Source: Candidatus Oscillochloris fontis (GTDB taxonomy: Bacteria; Chloroflexota; Chloroflexia; Chloroflexales; Chloroflexaceae). From it: a stretch of DNA of 64,000 nucleotides. The stretch is from NCBI RefSeq assembly GCF_004138135.1, contig NZ_RYFD01000002.1, forward strand, positions 1 to 64,000, written 5' to 3'. Position numbers and translations under genes: made by a program. Under the pieces are notes generated by a model, which saw only the letters and a list, made by a program, of their open reading frames with translations, had not been told where the DNA came from and did no database searches. Positions 1 through 8,332 of this stretch are shown piece by piece; the first letter of the stretch is position 1; each line of letters starts with the position of its first letter.

Positions 1-66
1 CCCGTTGCGGGCGTTCAAGGTGAGCGGGTGGGTAGTGCTATGTCGCAAAAAGACCTGGAAACTTAA
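1..66 (+). CDS. possible 3' end of a truncated gene at the left edge
   Basis: Frame 1 is open from the first base to a TAA at 64-66, giving only about 21 residues ending in MSQKDLET. This could be the tail of a gene cut by the window edge, but nothing in so short a stretch identifies a family. The AT-rich spacer that follows (67-144) holds three copies of a short ATCTGCGTA-like direct repeat at about 97-122. No other gene is visible before the convergent oxidoreductase that ends at 145. Confidence 0.25.
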   Translation, partial: PVAGVQGERVGSAMSQKDLET

Positions 67-144
67 TTTACGGACTAATTATTATTATAGAAAAATAATC
101 TGCGTAATCTGCGTAATCTGCGGACAAACCTCGTCCTCTGCGGC

Positions 145-1173
145 TCACCCCGCCCCGGCACGGATCGCATCCAACACCCGCTGGATCGCCAATCCATCCG
201 CAAAGGTCGCAGCCGACGCGAGGGCATGGGGCTGCCCCTCCAGCGCGGCCTTCAACGCCACCCCCAGGTAGACCGTCCCCTGCGGGAAGTCGCCGACAAT
301 CGCGTCGGGGAAACTCAGGCTATGCGGGGGCGTGATGTCCACAAAGCCAGTGCCGGGGTTGTGCCAGAGCTTGCCGTCGAAGAAACGCAGCGCCCCCGCC
401 GAGCCGTAGATCGTCACACTGTTCGGCTCATCGTGGGTGGCCACCGTCGTCGCCATGATCACCGCGCTCGCCCCATTGATGAAGCGCAATGTGGCCGCCA
501 TATAGTCATCGGCAGTGACGGGGCGTACCTGGCCAGTCGCGTCGCTGCGCTCAGCCACAAAGGTGTGGGTGGTACCACTCGCGGCGCTCACCTCATCCCC
601 GATCAAGTAGCGCAGCAGATCAATCTGATGCGAGCCAATCGCGCCCAGGACACCCCCGCCCTGGAGCGCATCGCTCCACCAATTCCAGGAGCGCTGAAGA
701 TTGCTGCGTGAAGCGTTGATCGCACGCACCTCCGCGTGGCGCACCGTACCGATCCGCCCCTGAGCGATCAGATCGCGAGCGTAGCGGATGGCGGGCAAAA
801 AGCGCAGTTCGTGGTCAATCAGGGTGAACAGTTCTGGGTGCGCCAGCGCCGCCTTGAGCATCATATCCGCCTCACCCGCATCGAGCGCGGTCGGCTTCTC
901 GCACAGAACGTGCTTACCCGCCTCCAGTGCAGCCAGCGTCATCTCACAGTGCAGCGCGGGCGGCGTGACAATACTGACCACATCCACCTGCGGGTGAACG
1001 ATCAGGTCGCGCCAATTCTCACCATGCCAAGGCACACCCAACTCCCCCGCGATCTGCGCCGTCTTGGCGGCATGGCTCCCCACCAAGGCCACCACATCCA
1101 AGCCCGCACTGCGGAAGGCCGGAACCTGGATGCGTGCGCCCCAGCCAGTGCCGATAATACCGATTCCTGGCAT
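145..1173 (-). CDS. Gfo/Idh/MocA family NAD(P)-dependent oxidoreductase
   Basis: A 342-residue protein of typical family length. Residues 8-13 (GTGWGA) form the N-terminal Rossmann dinucleotide-binding turn, and CEKPT at 91-95 is the EKP motif, whose Lys contributes to cofactor and substrate binding. The C-terminal half matches the alpha/beta dimerisation and substrate domain, seen here as the IGSHQIDLLRYL stretch. Such enzymes oxidise or reduce sugars, inositols or related polyols; the substrate cannot be read from sequence. The ATG at 1173 has a strong AGGAAGGAG ribosome site 7 bases upstream. It lies 14 bp downstream of the moeB/rhodanese gene on the same strand, so it may be the last gene of that transcript, although no functional tie to sulfur transfer is evident. 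Confidence 0.9.
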   Translation of the reverse strand: MPGIGIIGTGWGARIQVPAFRSAGLDVVALVGSHAAKTAQIAGELGVPWHGENWRDLIVHPQVDVVSIVTPPALHCEMTLAALEAGKHVLCEKPTALDAGEADMMLKAALAHPELFTLIDHELRFLPAIRYARDLIAQGRIGTVRHAEVRAINASRSNLQRSWNWWSDALQGGGVLGAIGSHQIDLLRYLIGDEVSAASGTTHTFVAERSDATGQVRPVTADDYMAATLRFINGASAVIMATTVATHDEPNSVTIYGSAGALRFFDGKLWHNPGTGFVDITPPHSLSFPDAIVGDFPQGTVYLGVALKAALEGQPHALASAATFADGLAIQRVLDAIRAGAG

Positions 1174-1187
1174 AGTGTTACTCCTTC

Positions 1188-2339
1188 CTAATACTTCGGC
1201 AGACTCGGATCAATCTCGTCGGCCCAGCGCAACACCCCACCCACCAGATTCTTCACCCGGCGAAACCCAGCATAGTGCAGAAGTTCGACTGCACGTTCAC
1301 TCCGCACCCCACTGCGACAATAGACCACGATCTCCTGATTGGGGTCGAGTTCATTCAGCCGAGCAGACAACTGACCGACCGGGATCACCTGGCTGGTGCC
1401 GGGGATGCTCGCAATCGCAACCTCATAGGGGTTACGTACATCAAGGAGGAAGGGGCGGGTCGTGTGTTGGAGTTGTTCAGCCAATTCGTGCGGAGTAATC
1501 TCATCGTCGCTGGTGAGCTGGCTTATCGTAGGCAGCATTGGAGCGCACATGGTAGCCTCATCGCTTAGGGTAAGAATGTGCGGTTGCGTCCCGCACACCG
1601 GACACGCCGGGTTACGCCGCAAACGCAGTTCGCTAAAACGCATCGAGAGAGCATCATAGAGCAGCAAACGTCCGATCAGCGGTTCGCCGATCCCCGTAAT
1701 CAGCTTAATCACCTCGGTCGCCTGGAGGCTACCGATCACGCCGGGGAGCACCCCCAACACCCCGCCTTCGGTACAACCCGGTACCAAACCAGCCGGGGGC
1801 GGGGTCGGGTAGAGGCAGCGGTAACACGGGCCTTGGGGCGGCGCAAAGACCGTCACTTGGCCCTCGAAGCGGAAGATACTGGCATAGACATTCGGTTTGC
1901 CCAGCAGCACCGCCGCATCATTGACCAGATAACGGGTGGGGAAGTTGTCACTCCCATCAACAACAATGTCGTAGGGGCGCAACAGATCGAGCGCATTCGC
2001 AGCACTCAGGCGGGTCGGATGAAGGCTCAGTTCAATCTGAGGATTAAGATCGGCAAGGCGGCGCTGAGCTGCTGCGGTCTTCGCGTCACCGAGCGCGGCG
2101 GTACCATAGAGCACCTGACGTTGCAGGTTAGTCAGATCAACCGTATCGTGATCAATCAGCGCCAGATGGCCAACCCCAGCCGCCGCGAGATAGAGCGCCA
2201 GCGGCGAACCCAAGCCACCCAGGCCCACCAGCGCCACCTGGGACTCTTTGAGGCGGCGTTGGCCCTCCATACCCAGTTCGGGCAGAACGAGGTGGCGCGC
2301 ATAGCGACTGATCTCATCACGCGAGAAAGTGGTACTCAA
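1188..2339 (-). CDS. moeB: E1-like adenylyltransferase/sulfurtransferase (MoeB/ThiF-rhodanese fusion)
   Basis: A 383-residue protein. The N-terminal E1-like domain (about 8-255) carries the nucleotide loop GLGGLGS (39-45), DGSDNFPTRY (128-137), the family cysteine in GCTEGGVLG (C189), and two zinc CxxC pairs (CYRC 172-175, CPVC 246-249). A C-terminal rhodanese domain (about 280-380) has the active-site loop CRSGVRS (C341). Proteins of this layout adenylate the C-terminal glycine of a ubiquitin-like sulfur carrier (MoaD, ThiS or CysO-like) and load it with sulfur. An open frame extends to 2519, but the start chosen is TTG at 2339: it has GGAGG 7 bases upstream, overlaps the TGA of the JAMM gene as TTGA, and begins exactly at the conserved FSRDEISRYARHL segment. 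No carrier gene is adjacent. Confidence 0.92.
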   Translation of the reverse strand: MSTTFSRDEISRYARHLVLPELGMEGQRRLKESQVALVGLGGLGSPLALYLAAAGVGHLALIDHDTVDLTNLQRQVLYGTAALGDAKTAAAQRRLADLNPQIELSLHPTRLSAANALDLLRPYDIVVDGSDNFPTRYLVNDAAVLLGKPNVYASIFRFEGQVTVFAPPQGPCYRCLYPTPPPAGLVPGCTEGGVLGVLPGVIGSLQATEVIKLITGIGEPLIGRLLLYDALSMRFSELRLRRNPACPVCGTQPHILTLSDEATMCAPMLPTISQLTSDDEITPHELAEQLQHTTRPFLLDVRNPYEVAIASIPGTSQVIPVGQLSARLNELDPNQEIVVYCRSGVRSERAVELLHYAGFRRVKNLVGGVLRWADEIDPSLPKY

Positions 2340-2758
2340 GCGAGATCCTCCGCGACAAAATCGGCATCCAGATCGGGCAGCCACCACGCCTGCAAAGTAG
2401 CGGCGCACCCGCCCCAAACCGCCTGGATCAAGAACGAAAAGCTCGGCCCCGCCCCCGCAGCCCCGTGGCGGTCGTAGGGCGAGGGCTGGGCGGGGGCGTC
2501 GGGGTGGGAGTGGTAACACCCCACCACATCCAAGCCTAAGGCGCGGGCCTGCCGATCCACCAGGAGGTAATCGTGCGGATCGAGGTAGAAGTGGCGACGC
2601 CGATCATCCTGACTACGATTGGGCACCGCCACCACCGCCTGCACCATCTTAGTGGTGCCATCAATCTGCCCCAACAACCAGCCGACACACTCCTCTGGGT
2701 AGGCTGCCTCGGCATAGTGGGCAATCCTATCAGCAAGCTGTGGAGCCAGAACGATCAT
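2336..2758 (-). CDS. JAMM/MPN+ zinc metallopeptidase (M67 family)
   Basis: A compact 140-residue single-domain protein. The zinc-site signature is complete: a glutamate in PEECVG (E22/E23), then HSH (H83 and H85) followed by PAQPSPYD with the conserved Ser (S93) and Asp (D96). Bacterial stand-alone JAMM proteins of this size (for example Mec of mycobacteria) cleave cysteine or other adducts from the C-terminus of ubiquitin-like sulfur carriers. The gene overlaps its upstream neighbour (sufU-like) by ATGA and its downstream neighbour (moeB/rhodanese) by TTGA, so translation is probably coupled. The context supports a role in sulfur-carrier processing for cysteine or cofactor synthesis; the actual substrate is not shown by the sequence. 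Confidence 0.9.
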   Translation of the reverse strand: MIVLAPQLADRIAHYAEAAYPEECVGWLLGQIDGTTKMVQAVVAVPNRSQDDRRRHFYLDPHDYLLVDRQARALGLDVVGCYHSHPDAPAQPSPYDRHGAAGAGPSFSFLIQAVWGGCAATLQAWWLPDLDADFVAEDLA

Positions 2759-3141
2759 CGCCCGGCTCGATAGCGCATTATTGCCACTTTGAGCGTATTG
2801 AGTGCCAAGGTGGAACAGCGCTGACGCGAGCGTACTACCTCACGCCCCAACATCTCAAATACGTCCTCATCATCCATAGACTCAATTGTGATGAGGAACT
2901 CGTCTTGGAGATACTCACACAGAATCGAAGCCCCAGCCTGACTAATCGTACATCCACGGCCCTCAAACGAGAGGCCAATGATCCGCTCAGTCGCCGGATC
3001 AATCTTCAGGTAGAAGGTAAGAAGATCACCACAATCGGGATTGCCCCCCGAATGCACCAGATCAGCATCCTCCAGCCTCCCTGAATGACGTGGGTGTTCG
3101 TAGTGGTCAAAGAGACGCTCAATGATCTGTTGACGATCCAT
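2755..3141 (-). CDS. sufU: SufU/IscU-like Fe-S cluster assembly scaffold
   Basis: A 128-residue NifU-N/IscU-fold protein. The three scaffold cysteines and the conserved aspartate are present: GNPDCGD (C37, D39), GRGCTIS (C64) and RCSTLALNTL (C109). The N-terminal HYEHPRHSG segment is also typical. It may serve as an Fe-S scaffold or, as shown for SufU of Bacillus, as a zinc-dependent sulfur acceptor for the cysteine desulfurase SufS. It is slightly shorter than usual SufU. It is first in a coupled operon with the JAMM peptidase and the E1/rhodanese protein, which favours a sulfur-relay role. No sufBCDS genes are in the window. The start at ATG 3141 has only a weak ribosome site (GGA about 9 bases upstream). 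Confidence 0.88.
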   Translation of the reverse strand: MDRQQIIERLFDHYEHPRHSGRLEDADLVHSGGNPDCGDLLTFYLKIDPATERIIGLSFEGRGCTISQAGASILCEYLQDEFLITIESMDDEDVFEMLGREVVRSRQRCSTLALNTLKVAIMRYRAGR

Positions 3142-3208
3142 GGTGGGTTTCCAAGCAAATTATGTTGTATCGTAGGCGTATTGTAGTGCCGGAAGCGCGG
3201 GGATGCAA

Positions 3209-3440
3209 GTAGGGGCGAAGCATCGCCAGGGCATGGGCAAAGTTCTTGGGGCTACGCCCCAAACCCCATTTTTGGTATGTTTTGGCGGCTTCGCCGCCAA
3301 AACATACCAAAAAATATCTGCGGGGGCGGCGCAGCCGCCCCCGCACCCCCACCGGAGGTGACTTTGCCCATGCCCTGGAAGCATCGCCCGCCCATATAGC
3401 CCGTTTTTGCCATGCCACATGCGGGGCGATGCTTCATCCC
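3209..3440. repeat. family-3 palindromic repeat interrupted by a family-1 element
   Basis: GTAGGGGCGAAGCATCGC on the left (3209-3226) and GAAGCATCGCCCGCC on the right (from 3378) are the two halves of a single repeat. Its far inverted arm is GGGGCGATGCTTC at 3423-3435. Removing the 151-bp insert plus one copy of GAAGCATCGC restores a continuous GTAGGGGCGAAGCATCGCCCGCC sequence like those at 39.7 and 53.0 kb. The family-3 repeat is therefore older than the insertion. The 3142-3553 spacer holds no credible gene; short open frames here run through the repeats. Confidence 0.85.
3227..3377. mobile_element. family-1 MITE-like multi-hairpin element, copy A (151 bp)
   Basis: It begins CAGGGCATGGGCAAAGT and ends with the exact reverse complement, giving 17-bp perfect terminal inverted repeats. 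It is flanked by a perfect 10-bp direct repeat, GAAGCATCGC (3217-3226 and 3378-3387), read as a target-site duplication. Inside are four hairpins: GGGGCTACGCCCC, a perfect 21-bp stem (3269-3289 with 3293-3313, loop TTC), a GC-rich stem at about 3320-3343, and CCCCCACCGGAGG. It encodes no protein. The element lies between the sufU operon and the cyclase gene, upstream of both. Confidence 0.88.
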
Positions 3441-3502
3441 AACAAGACCCGTAGGGGAAGTATGAAATGGAGTTACATTCGATACGTTCTATCGGCAGGT
3501 AG

Positions 3503-3511
3503 TGTTAGAAT
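3503..3511 (+). promoter_or_regulatory. candidate extended -10 promoter for the cyclase gene
   Basis: TGTTAGAAT at 3503-3511 reads as an extended -10 box (TGn then TAGAAT), 42 bases before the ATG at 3554. There is no convincing -35 hexamer 17 bases upstream, which is common with extended -10 sites. The assignment rests on the motif and position only. Confidence 0.4.
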
Positions 3512-3553
3512 AGAGACCACAGTAAGAGAACGTGTTAACCAGATTCTAACGAC

Positions 3554-6448
3554 ATGAACATGACACCCTACATCCTTCCCCTGATCGGGGCTGCCCTTCT
3601 TTCAACTGGGGTAATGTTCTATACATGGCAACGTCGGAGTACCGCCAACGCCATGGCCCTGAGCTCCACCGCCTTTGCCATTACCGAATGGTTAGTAGGC
3701 TACGTAATGGAACTGAGCAGTGCCAGCCTTGCGGGCAAGATCGCATGGGGCAAGTCGCAATACATTGGCATCGCTCTTATCCCGGTCACATGGTTCATCT
3801 TCTGTTTTGTCCACACCCAACCAGGACGGCGGATCGCCCCGCACTACCTCGTCGCACTCTTCACCCTGCCCAGCATCACTATGCTGCTGGCACTCACCAC
3901 CGAACAACATGGCCTCATCTGGAAAACCATGCACCTCGCGGAGAACGCCAATATCCCCAGCCTCTCAGTGACCTATGGGCCATGGTTCTGGATTCACTCG
4001 GCCTATTCCTACCTCATCTTGTTGATCGGTACCGTACTGATGCTGCAGTCTTTGCGCCGGAGTCAAGGACTCTATCGTGGCCAACTGATTGCCTTGATCA
4101 TTGGCGTCGCGGCACCATGGCTGGGGAACATTCTCTACCTCTCCGGGGCCAGTCCCATCCCTCACCTCGATCTGACTCCATTTGCGTTTAGCATCAGTGT
4201 CACCGCTCTCACCTGGGGCATCTGGGGCTACCGGCTGATTGATATTACCCCCATTGCGCGCGACCTGATCATTGATGGTCTACGCGAAGGGGTGATCGTT
4301 ATCAATAAACAGGGCCGGATTGTTGATCTCAATTCAGCGGCGAGTACCATCATCGGATTACCGCCCCATATGGTCTTAGGAGCACCCTATGCCGATGCCT
4401 TAACGCCTTGGCCGCACCTGATCGATCTCTTGCAGCAAGCCCTTACCACCACGACATCTGATCACTGCCTCACGAGTGAGATTGCGATTGGCCAAGCTGA
4501 AGCAACAATCCGCTATGCGATTGAACTTGATCCGCTGATTGATCACCAGCAGCGCACGATTGGTCAGGTGATGACCTTGCGCCGCTTGCTCCACGATGTA
4601 CCATCGGTTGCCTCGGCACCGCGATCTGCACCTGCTTCTCAGCCCAATATCCCCGTTCATAGCCCCAAACCTAGAGTAACCTTCTGGAATTGGTTGCTCG
4701 GCTTCGTCTTAGTGGAAGCCAAGGAGGATCTTCCAGTCCATCCAAATACCAACCATGTATGGATTCAAACTCAGGAGCGCATCTTTACATCAATGATGCG
4801 TTTAACCTCGCTTCTGGGTTTTATTGCCCTATTCATGGCTCAAACCACGATGTTCGTATTTACACCCGTCGTTTATCTGGTCAATCTTGCGATTGTCTGT
4901 ACCATAGGACTATTGGGTATTATACGTGGCATTGACTTTCGTTGGCGAACACACTTGTTTGTAATAATCATTTATGGATTATCATTAATCGAGATAGTTA
5001 ATTACGGTTTTTCTCTGGAATCATTTATTTATCTATTTGGTTTTATCATTGTATCTACGTTACTCATACATCGTGCAGGTGTCATTTCTTTGTTCATCAG
5101 CTTTGTAACATTAGGAATATTCTCTTGGTTGATAGGAAAAGGCGTATATATTCCAAAAGAACAACGAGAAAGTATTACTCCGAGTACCTTTGAATATGGT
5201 ATCACAAGTACAGTAACATTTCTCGCCGTAACTTCCGCCGTTACCTTTGCCATTTACACCTTATTGCGCAGCCTCAACCAATCGTGGCAGACCGAGACCC
5301 AAATACGGCATCTGCTCGAACAAGAGCGCGACATGCTCGAACAACGGGTCAGAGAGCGCACCGTACAACTCTCCACCACTCAACAAGAGTTGTTACAGAA
5401 GAATGCTGATTTGCGCAAATACTACCGCGCACTTGAGCAGAGTGGGAATACCATTGTTATTACGGATATCCACGGTGACATTGAATATGTAAATCCCCAT
5501 TTTGTTGCATCAACGGGGTACACGGTAGAAGAGGCATTAGGCCAGAACACGCGCATCATGAAATCTGGTGAACAAGACCCGAAATCCTATCAAGAACTAT
5601 GGCAAACAATCCTATCAGGACATATCTGGCGAGGAGATTTTCATAATCGGCGTAAAGATGGCACCCTCTTCTGGGAACGAGCAACCATCGCACCCATTCA
5701 GGATGACAATGGTAAAGTCACCCATTATGTAGCGGTGAAAGAAGATATTACCGAGATTAGAAATTTACAGATGCTCGCCAATGAAGAACATGCACGCGCA
5801 GAAGCACTATTATTAAATGTCCTTCCAGCAGAAATCGCCCAACGGCTCAAACTACGCAATTCGGTAGAGGAACCGATTGCTGATTATATGCCTAGTGTCA
5901 GTATTTTATTTGCGGATCTGGTAGACTTTACGAGCTTCACTGCGCAACTTCAACCGAAAGAACTGGTTGGAATCCTCGATAAGCTCTTCTCGCAATTTGA
6001 TGACTTGGTGAATAGTTATGGCCTAGAAAAGATCAAGACGATTGGTGACTCATACATGGTTGCGGCAGGCGTCCCCAAGGCATGCAAAGATCATGCCGTC
6101 AAGATCACAAGCTTGGCCATAGACATGATACGAGTTATCACCAATGAGCAGTTAAAGATTCATGCAAGTCAAGCAACCAACTTTACCTTTAAGATCCGGA
6201 TTGGAATTAACTCCGGGCCGGTTGTGGCAGGAGTATTGGGGCGCCAGAAGTTCATTTATGATCTGTGGGGTGATACCGTCAATGTCGCCAGCCGCATGGA
6301 ATCCCATGGGCAATCCAACATGATCCAAGTGACCGAAGCCACCTACCACATGATCAAACAGCAGTTTATCTGCGAACCACGTGGGCGGATCGAGATCAAG
6401 GGCAAGGGGATGATGCCGGTATGGGTGGTGGTGGGCGAATGTCCGTAG
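3554..6448 (+). CDS. membrane PAS-domain class III adenylate/guanylate cyclase
   Basis: A 964-residue protein. Order: a seven-helix membrane sensor like the N-terminus of 7TM histidine kinases (about 5-230), a PAS domain (about 235-330), a second block of about six membrane helices (about 410-575), a charged coiled coil (about 590-625), a second PAS domain (about 630-740), and a C-terminal class III cyclase (about 770-955). The cyclase core has metal aspartates in LFADLVDFTSF and GDSYM, and the transition-state Asn and Arg in NVASRMES. Lys in KIKTIGDSYM and Asp in FIYDLWGD are the residues usual for ATP, so cAMP is the more likely product. Two membrane sensor modules on one cyclase are unusual. 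A Crp/Fnr protein lies far off at 54.9 kb, but no link can be shown. An alternative start is ATG at 3560. Confidence 0.9.
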   Translation: MNMTPYILPLIGAALLSTGVMFYTWQRRSTANAMALSSTAFAITEWLVGYVMELSSASLAGKIAWGKSQYIGIALIPVTWFIFCFVHTQPGRRIAPHYLVALFTLPSITMLLALTTEQHGLIWKTMHLAENANIPSLSVTYGPWFWIHSAYSYLILLIGTVLMLQSLRRSQGLYRGQLIALIIGVAAPWLGNILYLSGASPIPHLDLTPFAFSISVTALTWGIWGYRLIDITPIARDLIIDGLREGVIVINKQGRIVDLNSAASTIIGLPPHMVLGAPYADALTPWPHLIDLLQQALTTTTSDHCLTSEIAIGQAEATIRYAIELDPLIDHQQRTIGQVMTLRRLLHDVPSVASAPRSAPASQPNIPVHSPKPRVTFWNWLLGFVLVEAKEDLPVHPNTNHVWIQTQERIFTSMMRLTSLLGFIALFMAQTTMFVFTPVVYLVNLAIVCTIGLLGIIRGIDFRWRTHLFVIIIYGLSLIEIVNYGFSLESFIYLFGFIIVSTLLIHRAGVISLFISFVTLGIFSWLIGKGVYIPKEQRESITPSTFEYGITSTVTFLAVTSAVTFAIYTLLRSLNQSWQTETQIRHLLEQERDMLEQRVRERTVQLSTTQQELLQKNADLRKYYRALEQSGNTIVITDIHGDIEYVNPHFVASTGYTVEEALGQNTRIMKSGEQDPKSYQELWQTILSGHIWRGDFHNRRKDGTLFWERATIAPIQDDNGKVTHYVAVKEDITEIRNLQMLANEEHARAEALLLNVLPAEIAQRLKLRNSVEEPIADYMPSVSILFADLVDFTSFTAQLQPKELVGILDKLFSQFDDLVNSYGLEKIKTIGDSYMVAAGVPKACKDHAVKITSLAIDMIRVITNEQLKIHASQATNFTFKIRIGINSGPVVAGVLGRQKFIYDLWGDTVNVASRMESHGQSNMIQVTEATYHMIKQQFICEPRGRIEIKGKGMMPVWVVVGECP

Positions 6449-6451
6449 GAA

Positions 6452-6460
6452 TGCTATACT
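6452..6460 (+). promoter_or_regulatory. candidate extended -10 promoter for prfC
   Basis: TGCTATACT (6452-6460) is a near-consensus extended -10 box, lying just after the cyclase stop codon and 49 bases before the prfC ATG. It suggests that prfC is transcribed independently of the cyclase gene. Confidence 0.45.
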
Positions 6461-6509
6461 ATGCTTCTTGGAATGCAAAGTACTATGAAACATACTGAAA
6501 TATCGCCTG

Positions 6510-8132
6510 ATGACAATTACCGAATTACCCACTGAGCGCGATGCCGCCTATCAGCAACTCGCCGTTGAGACCGCCCGCCGTCGCACGTTCGCGATCATCT
6601 CCCACCCAGATGCCGGTAAGACAACGCTGACTGAGAAGTTGCTGCTCTACTCTGGTGCGATTGACCTCGCCGGTTCGGTGCGTACCCGTAAGAACCAGCG
6701 CCACGCAACCTCCGATTGGATGGCGATGGAGCGCGAGCGCGGTATCTCGATCACATCCACGGTTCTTGCGGTTGATTATGCCGACTGCCGAATCAATCTT
6801 CTCGATACGCCTGGTCACCAGGACTTCAGCGAGGATACCTACCGCACGCTGATGGCGGTGGACAGCGCGGTGATGGTGCTCGACGCCGCTAAGGGGATTG
6901 AGGCGCAGACCCGCAAGTTGTTCGAGGTCTGCCGCCGCCGTGGTGTGCCCATCCTCACGTTCATCAATAAGCTCGACCAGCCCAGCCGTGAGCCGCTTGA
7001 TCTGCTCGATGAGATCGAGCGGGTGCTACACATTCATGCGGTGCCACTGAACTGGCCGATTGGCTCCGGGAGTAGTTTTCAGGGGGTGTACGACCTCCAA
7101 GGTGGCCAAGTGCTCCGCTTCGAGCGCACAGCCCACGGTGCGTACCGCGCCCCCGTGCAGGTTGCCTCGCTCAATGATGCGGCACTCGATACGGTGATCG
7201 GTTCCGCCGCCGCCCAGCATCTTCGCGATGATGTCGCCCTCCTCGATGGTGCCGGTGCCACGTTCGAGCGCGAGACGTTCCTGCGCGGTGAGGTGACGCC
7301 GGTCTTTTTTGGGAGCGCCCTGAATAACTTCGGCGTTGAGCCGTTTCTGCAAGCCCTGACTGACCTCGCGCCACCGCCTGGCCCGCGTGATAGCGACCGG
7401 GGGCCGATCAACCCGATCAGCGAGCCCTTCTCCGGCTTCGTGTTTAAGATTCAGGCCAACATGGACCCGCTACACCGGGATCGCACGGCCTTTATCCGCG
7501 TCTGTTCGGGCCGCTTCGCCAAGGATATGCAGGTCTTTAACCCACGCCTCAACAAGAGTATCCGCCTCACCCGCCCCAGCCGGATGTTCGCACGCGAACG
7601 CGAGACGGTGGCCGAAGCTTTCCCCGGTGATGTGATCGGTGTAACCAACCCCGGTGCCTTCGCTATCGGCGATACGCTCTGTGCCGGTACGCCACTTCAG
7701 TACGCCGCCATCCCGCGCTTCGCCCCCGAACGCTTCGCTGTGCTGCACAACCGCAGCCTCTCCAAGCATAAGCAGTTCCATAAAGGGCTGGGGCAGTTGG
7801 TCGAGGAAGGGGTGGTGCAACTGTTGTACGATGCAGAAGGTCAGCGCCGCGAGCCGATCTTGGCTGCGGTGGGCGATTTGCAGTTCGACGTGGTGCGGGC
7901 ACGCATGTCCACCGAGTACAACGTCGAGACCGACATTGAGCCATTGTCCTACGTCGCCGCTCGCTGGCTCGGCTGCACACCAGAGGTACTCGATCAGACC
8001 CGGCTGCCGCCCACGGTACGCCACGTGCGTGATGCGCACGAGCGTCCGATCCTGCTCTTCACCAGCGAGTGGGAACTGGCCTATATCGAGCGCGAGCGGC
8101 CCCTGCTCATGCTGCGCGGGCCAGACGGTTAA
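6510..8132 (+). CDS. prfC: peptide chain release factor 3 (RF3 GTPase)
   Basis: A 540-residue translational GTPase, close to the roughly 530 residues usual for RF3. The P-loop SHPDAGKTTLTEKLL, switch II DTPGHQDFSED and NKLDQPSREPLDL are all present. RF3-specific sequence is seen in MQVFNPRLNKSIRLTRP and in the C-terminal domain III. RF3 releases RF1 or RF2 from the ribosome after termination and recycles on GTP hydrolysis. The start ATG at 6510 has little Shine-Dalgarno sequence. It stands alone in orientation, and its stop is followed within two bases by a family-1 hairpin element. Confidence 0.95.
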   Translation: MTITELPTERDAAYQQLAVETARRRTFAIISHPDAGKTTLTEKLLLYSGAIDLAGSVRTRKNQRHATSDWMAMERERGISITSTVLAVDYADCRINLLDTPGHQDFSEDTYRTLMAVDSAVMVLDAAKGIEAQTRKLFEVCRRRGVPILTFINKLDQPSREPLDLLDEIERVLHIHAVPLNWPIGSGSSFQGVYDLQGGQVLRFERTAHGAYRAPVQVASLNDAALDTVIGSAAAQHLRDDVALLDGAGATFERETFLRGEVTPVFFGSALNNFGVEPFLQALTDLAPPPGPRDSDRGPINPISEPFSGFVFKIQANMDPLHRDRTAFIRVCSGRFAKDMQVFNPRLNKSIRLTRPSRMFARERETVAEAFPGDVIGVTNPGAFAIGDTLCAGTPLQYAAIPRFAPERFAVLHNRSLSKHKQFHKGLGQLVEEGVVQLLYDAEGQRREPILAAVGDLQFDVVRARMSTEYNVETDIEPLSYVAARWLGCTPEVLDQTRLPPTVRHVRDAHERPILLFTSEWELAYIERERPLLMLRGPDG

Positions 8133-8133
8133 G

Positions 8134-8310
8134 CATCGACATGAAATTTAGGGCTACCCCGCCCTAAAATCCACGCTTGGGGCTGCGCCCCAGACCCGCT
8201 TTTTTCTCGAATGGTGGCGGCAAAGCCGCCACCATTCGAGAAAAAAAGTTCTTCGGGGGAGGCGAAGCCTCCCCCGAACCCCCGCCAGGAGGCTTACATT
8301 CATGTCAATG
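8134..8310. repeat. family-1-like multi-hairpin element, copy D
   Basis: The ends CATCGACATGAA (8134-8145) and TTCATGTCAATG (8299-8310) form an 11/12 inverted repeat. Inside are TTTAGGGC...GCCCTAAA, GGGGCTGCGCCCC, a perfect 22-bp stem (8200-8221 with 8225-8246, loop AAA), and CGGGGGAGGCGAAGCCTCCCCCG. The inner part is nearly identical, in opposite orientation, to copy E at 59.75 kb except in the stem, where the two arms have changed together. It fills the gap between the convergent prfC and the hydrolase gene, and might also act as a transcription boundary. Confidence 0.8.
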
Positions 8311-8332
8311 GGCGCACTCGCTGCGCCTCTTC

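Noticed and set aside
3119-3557. Several 60-100-codon frames in the 3.1-3.5 kb spacer
   Set aside because: They run through the family-1 and family-3 repeats, have no ribosome site and overlap one another on both strands.
8200-8246. Reading the long family-1 stems as intrinsic terminators
   Set aside because: The T-run is at the 5' base of the stem and the A-run at the 3' base on either strand, so no U-tract follows the hairpin; termination is possible but not indicated.
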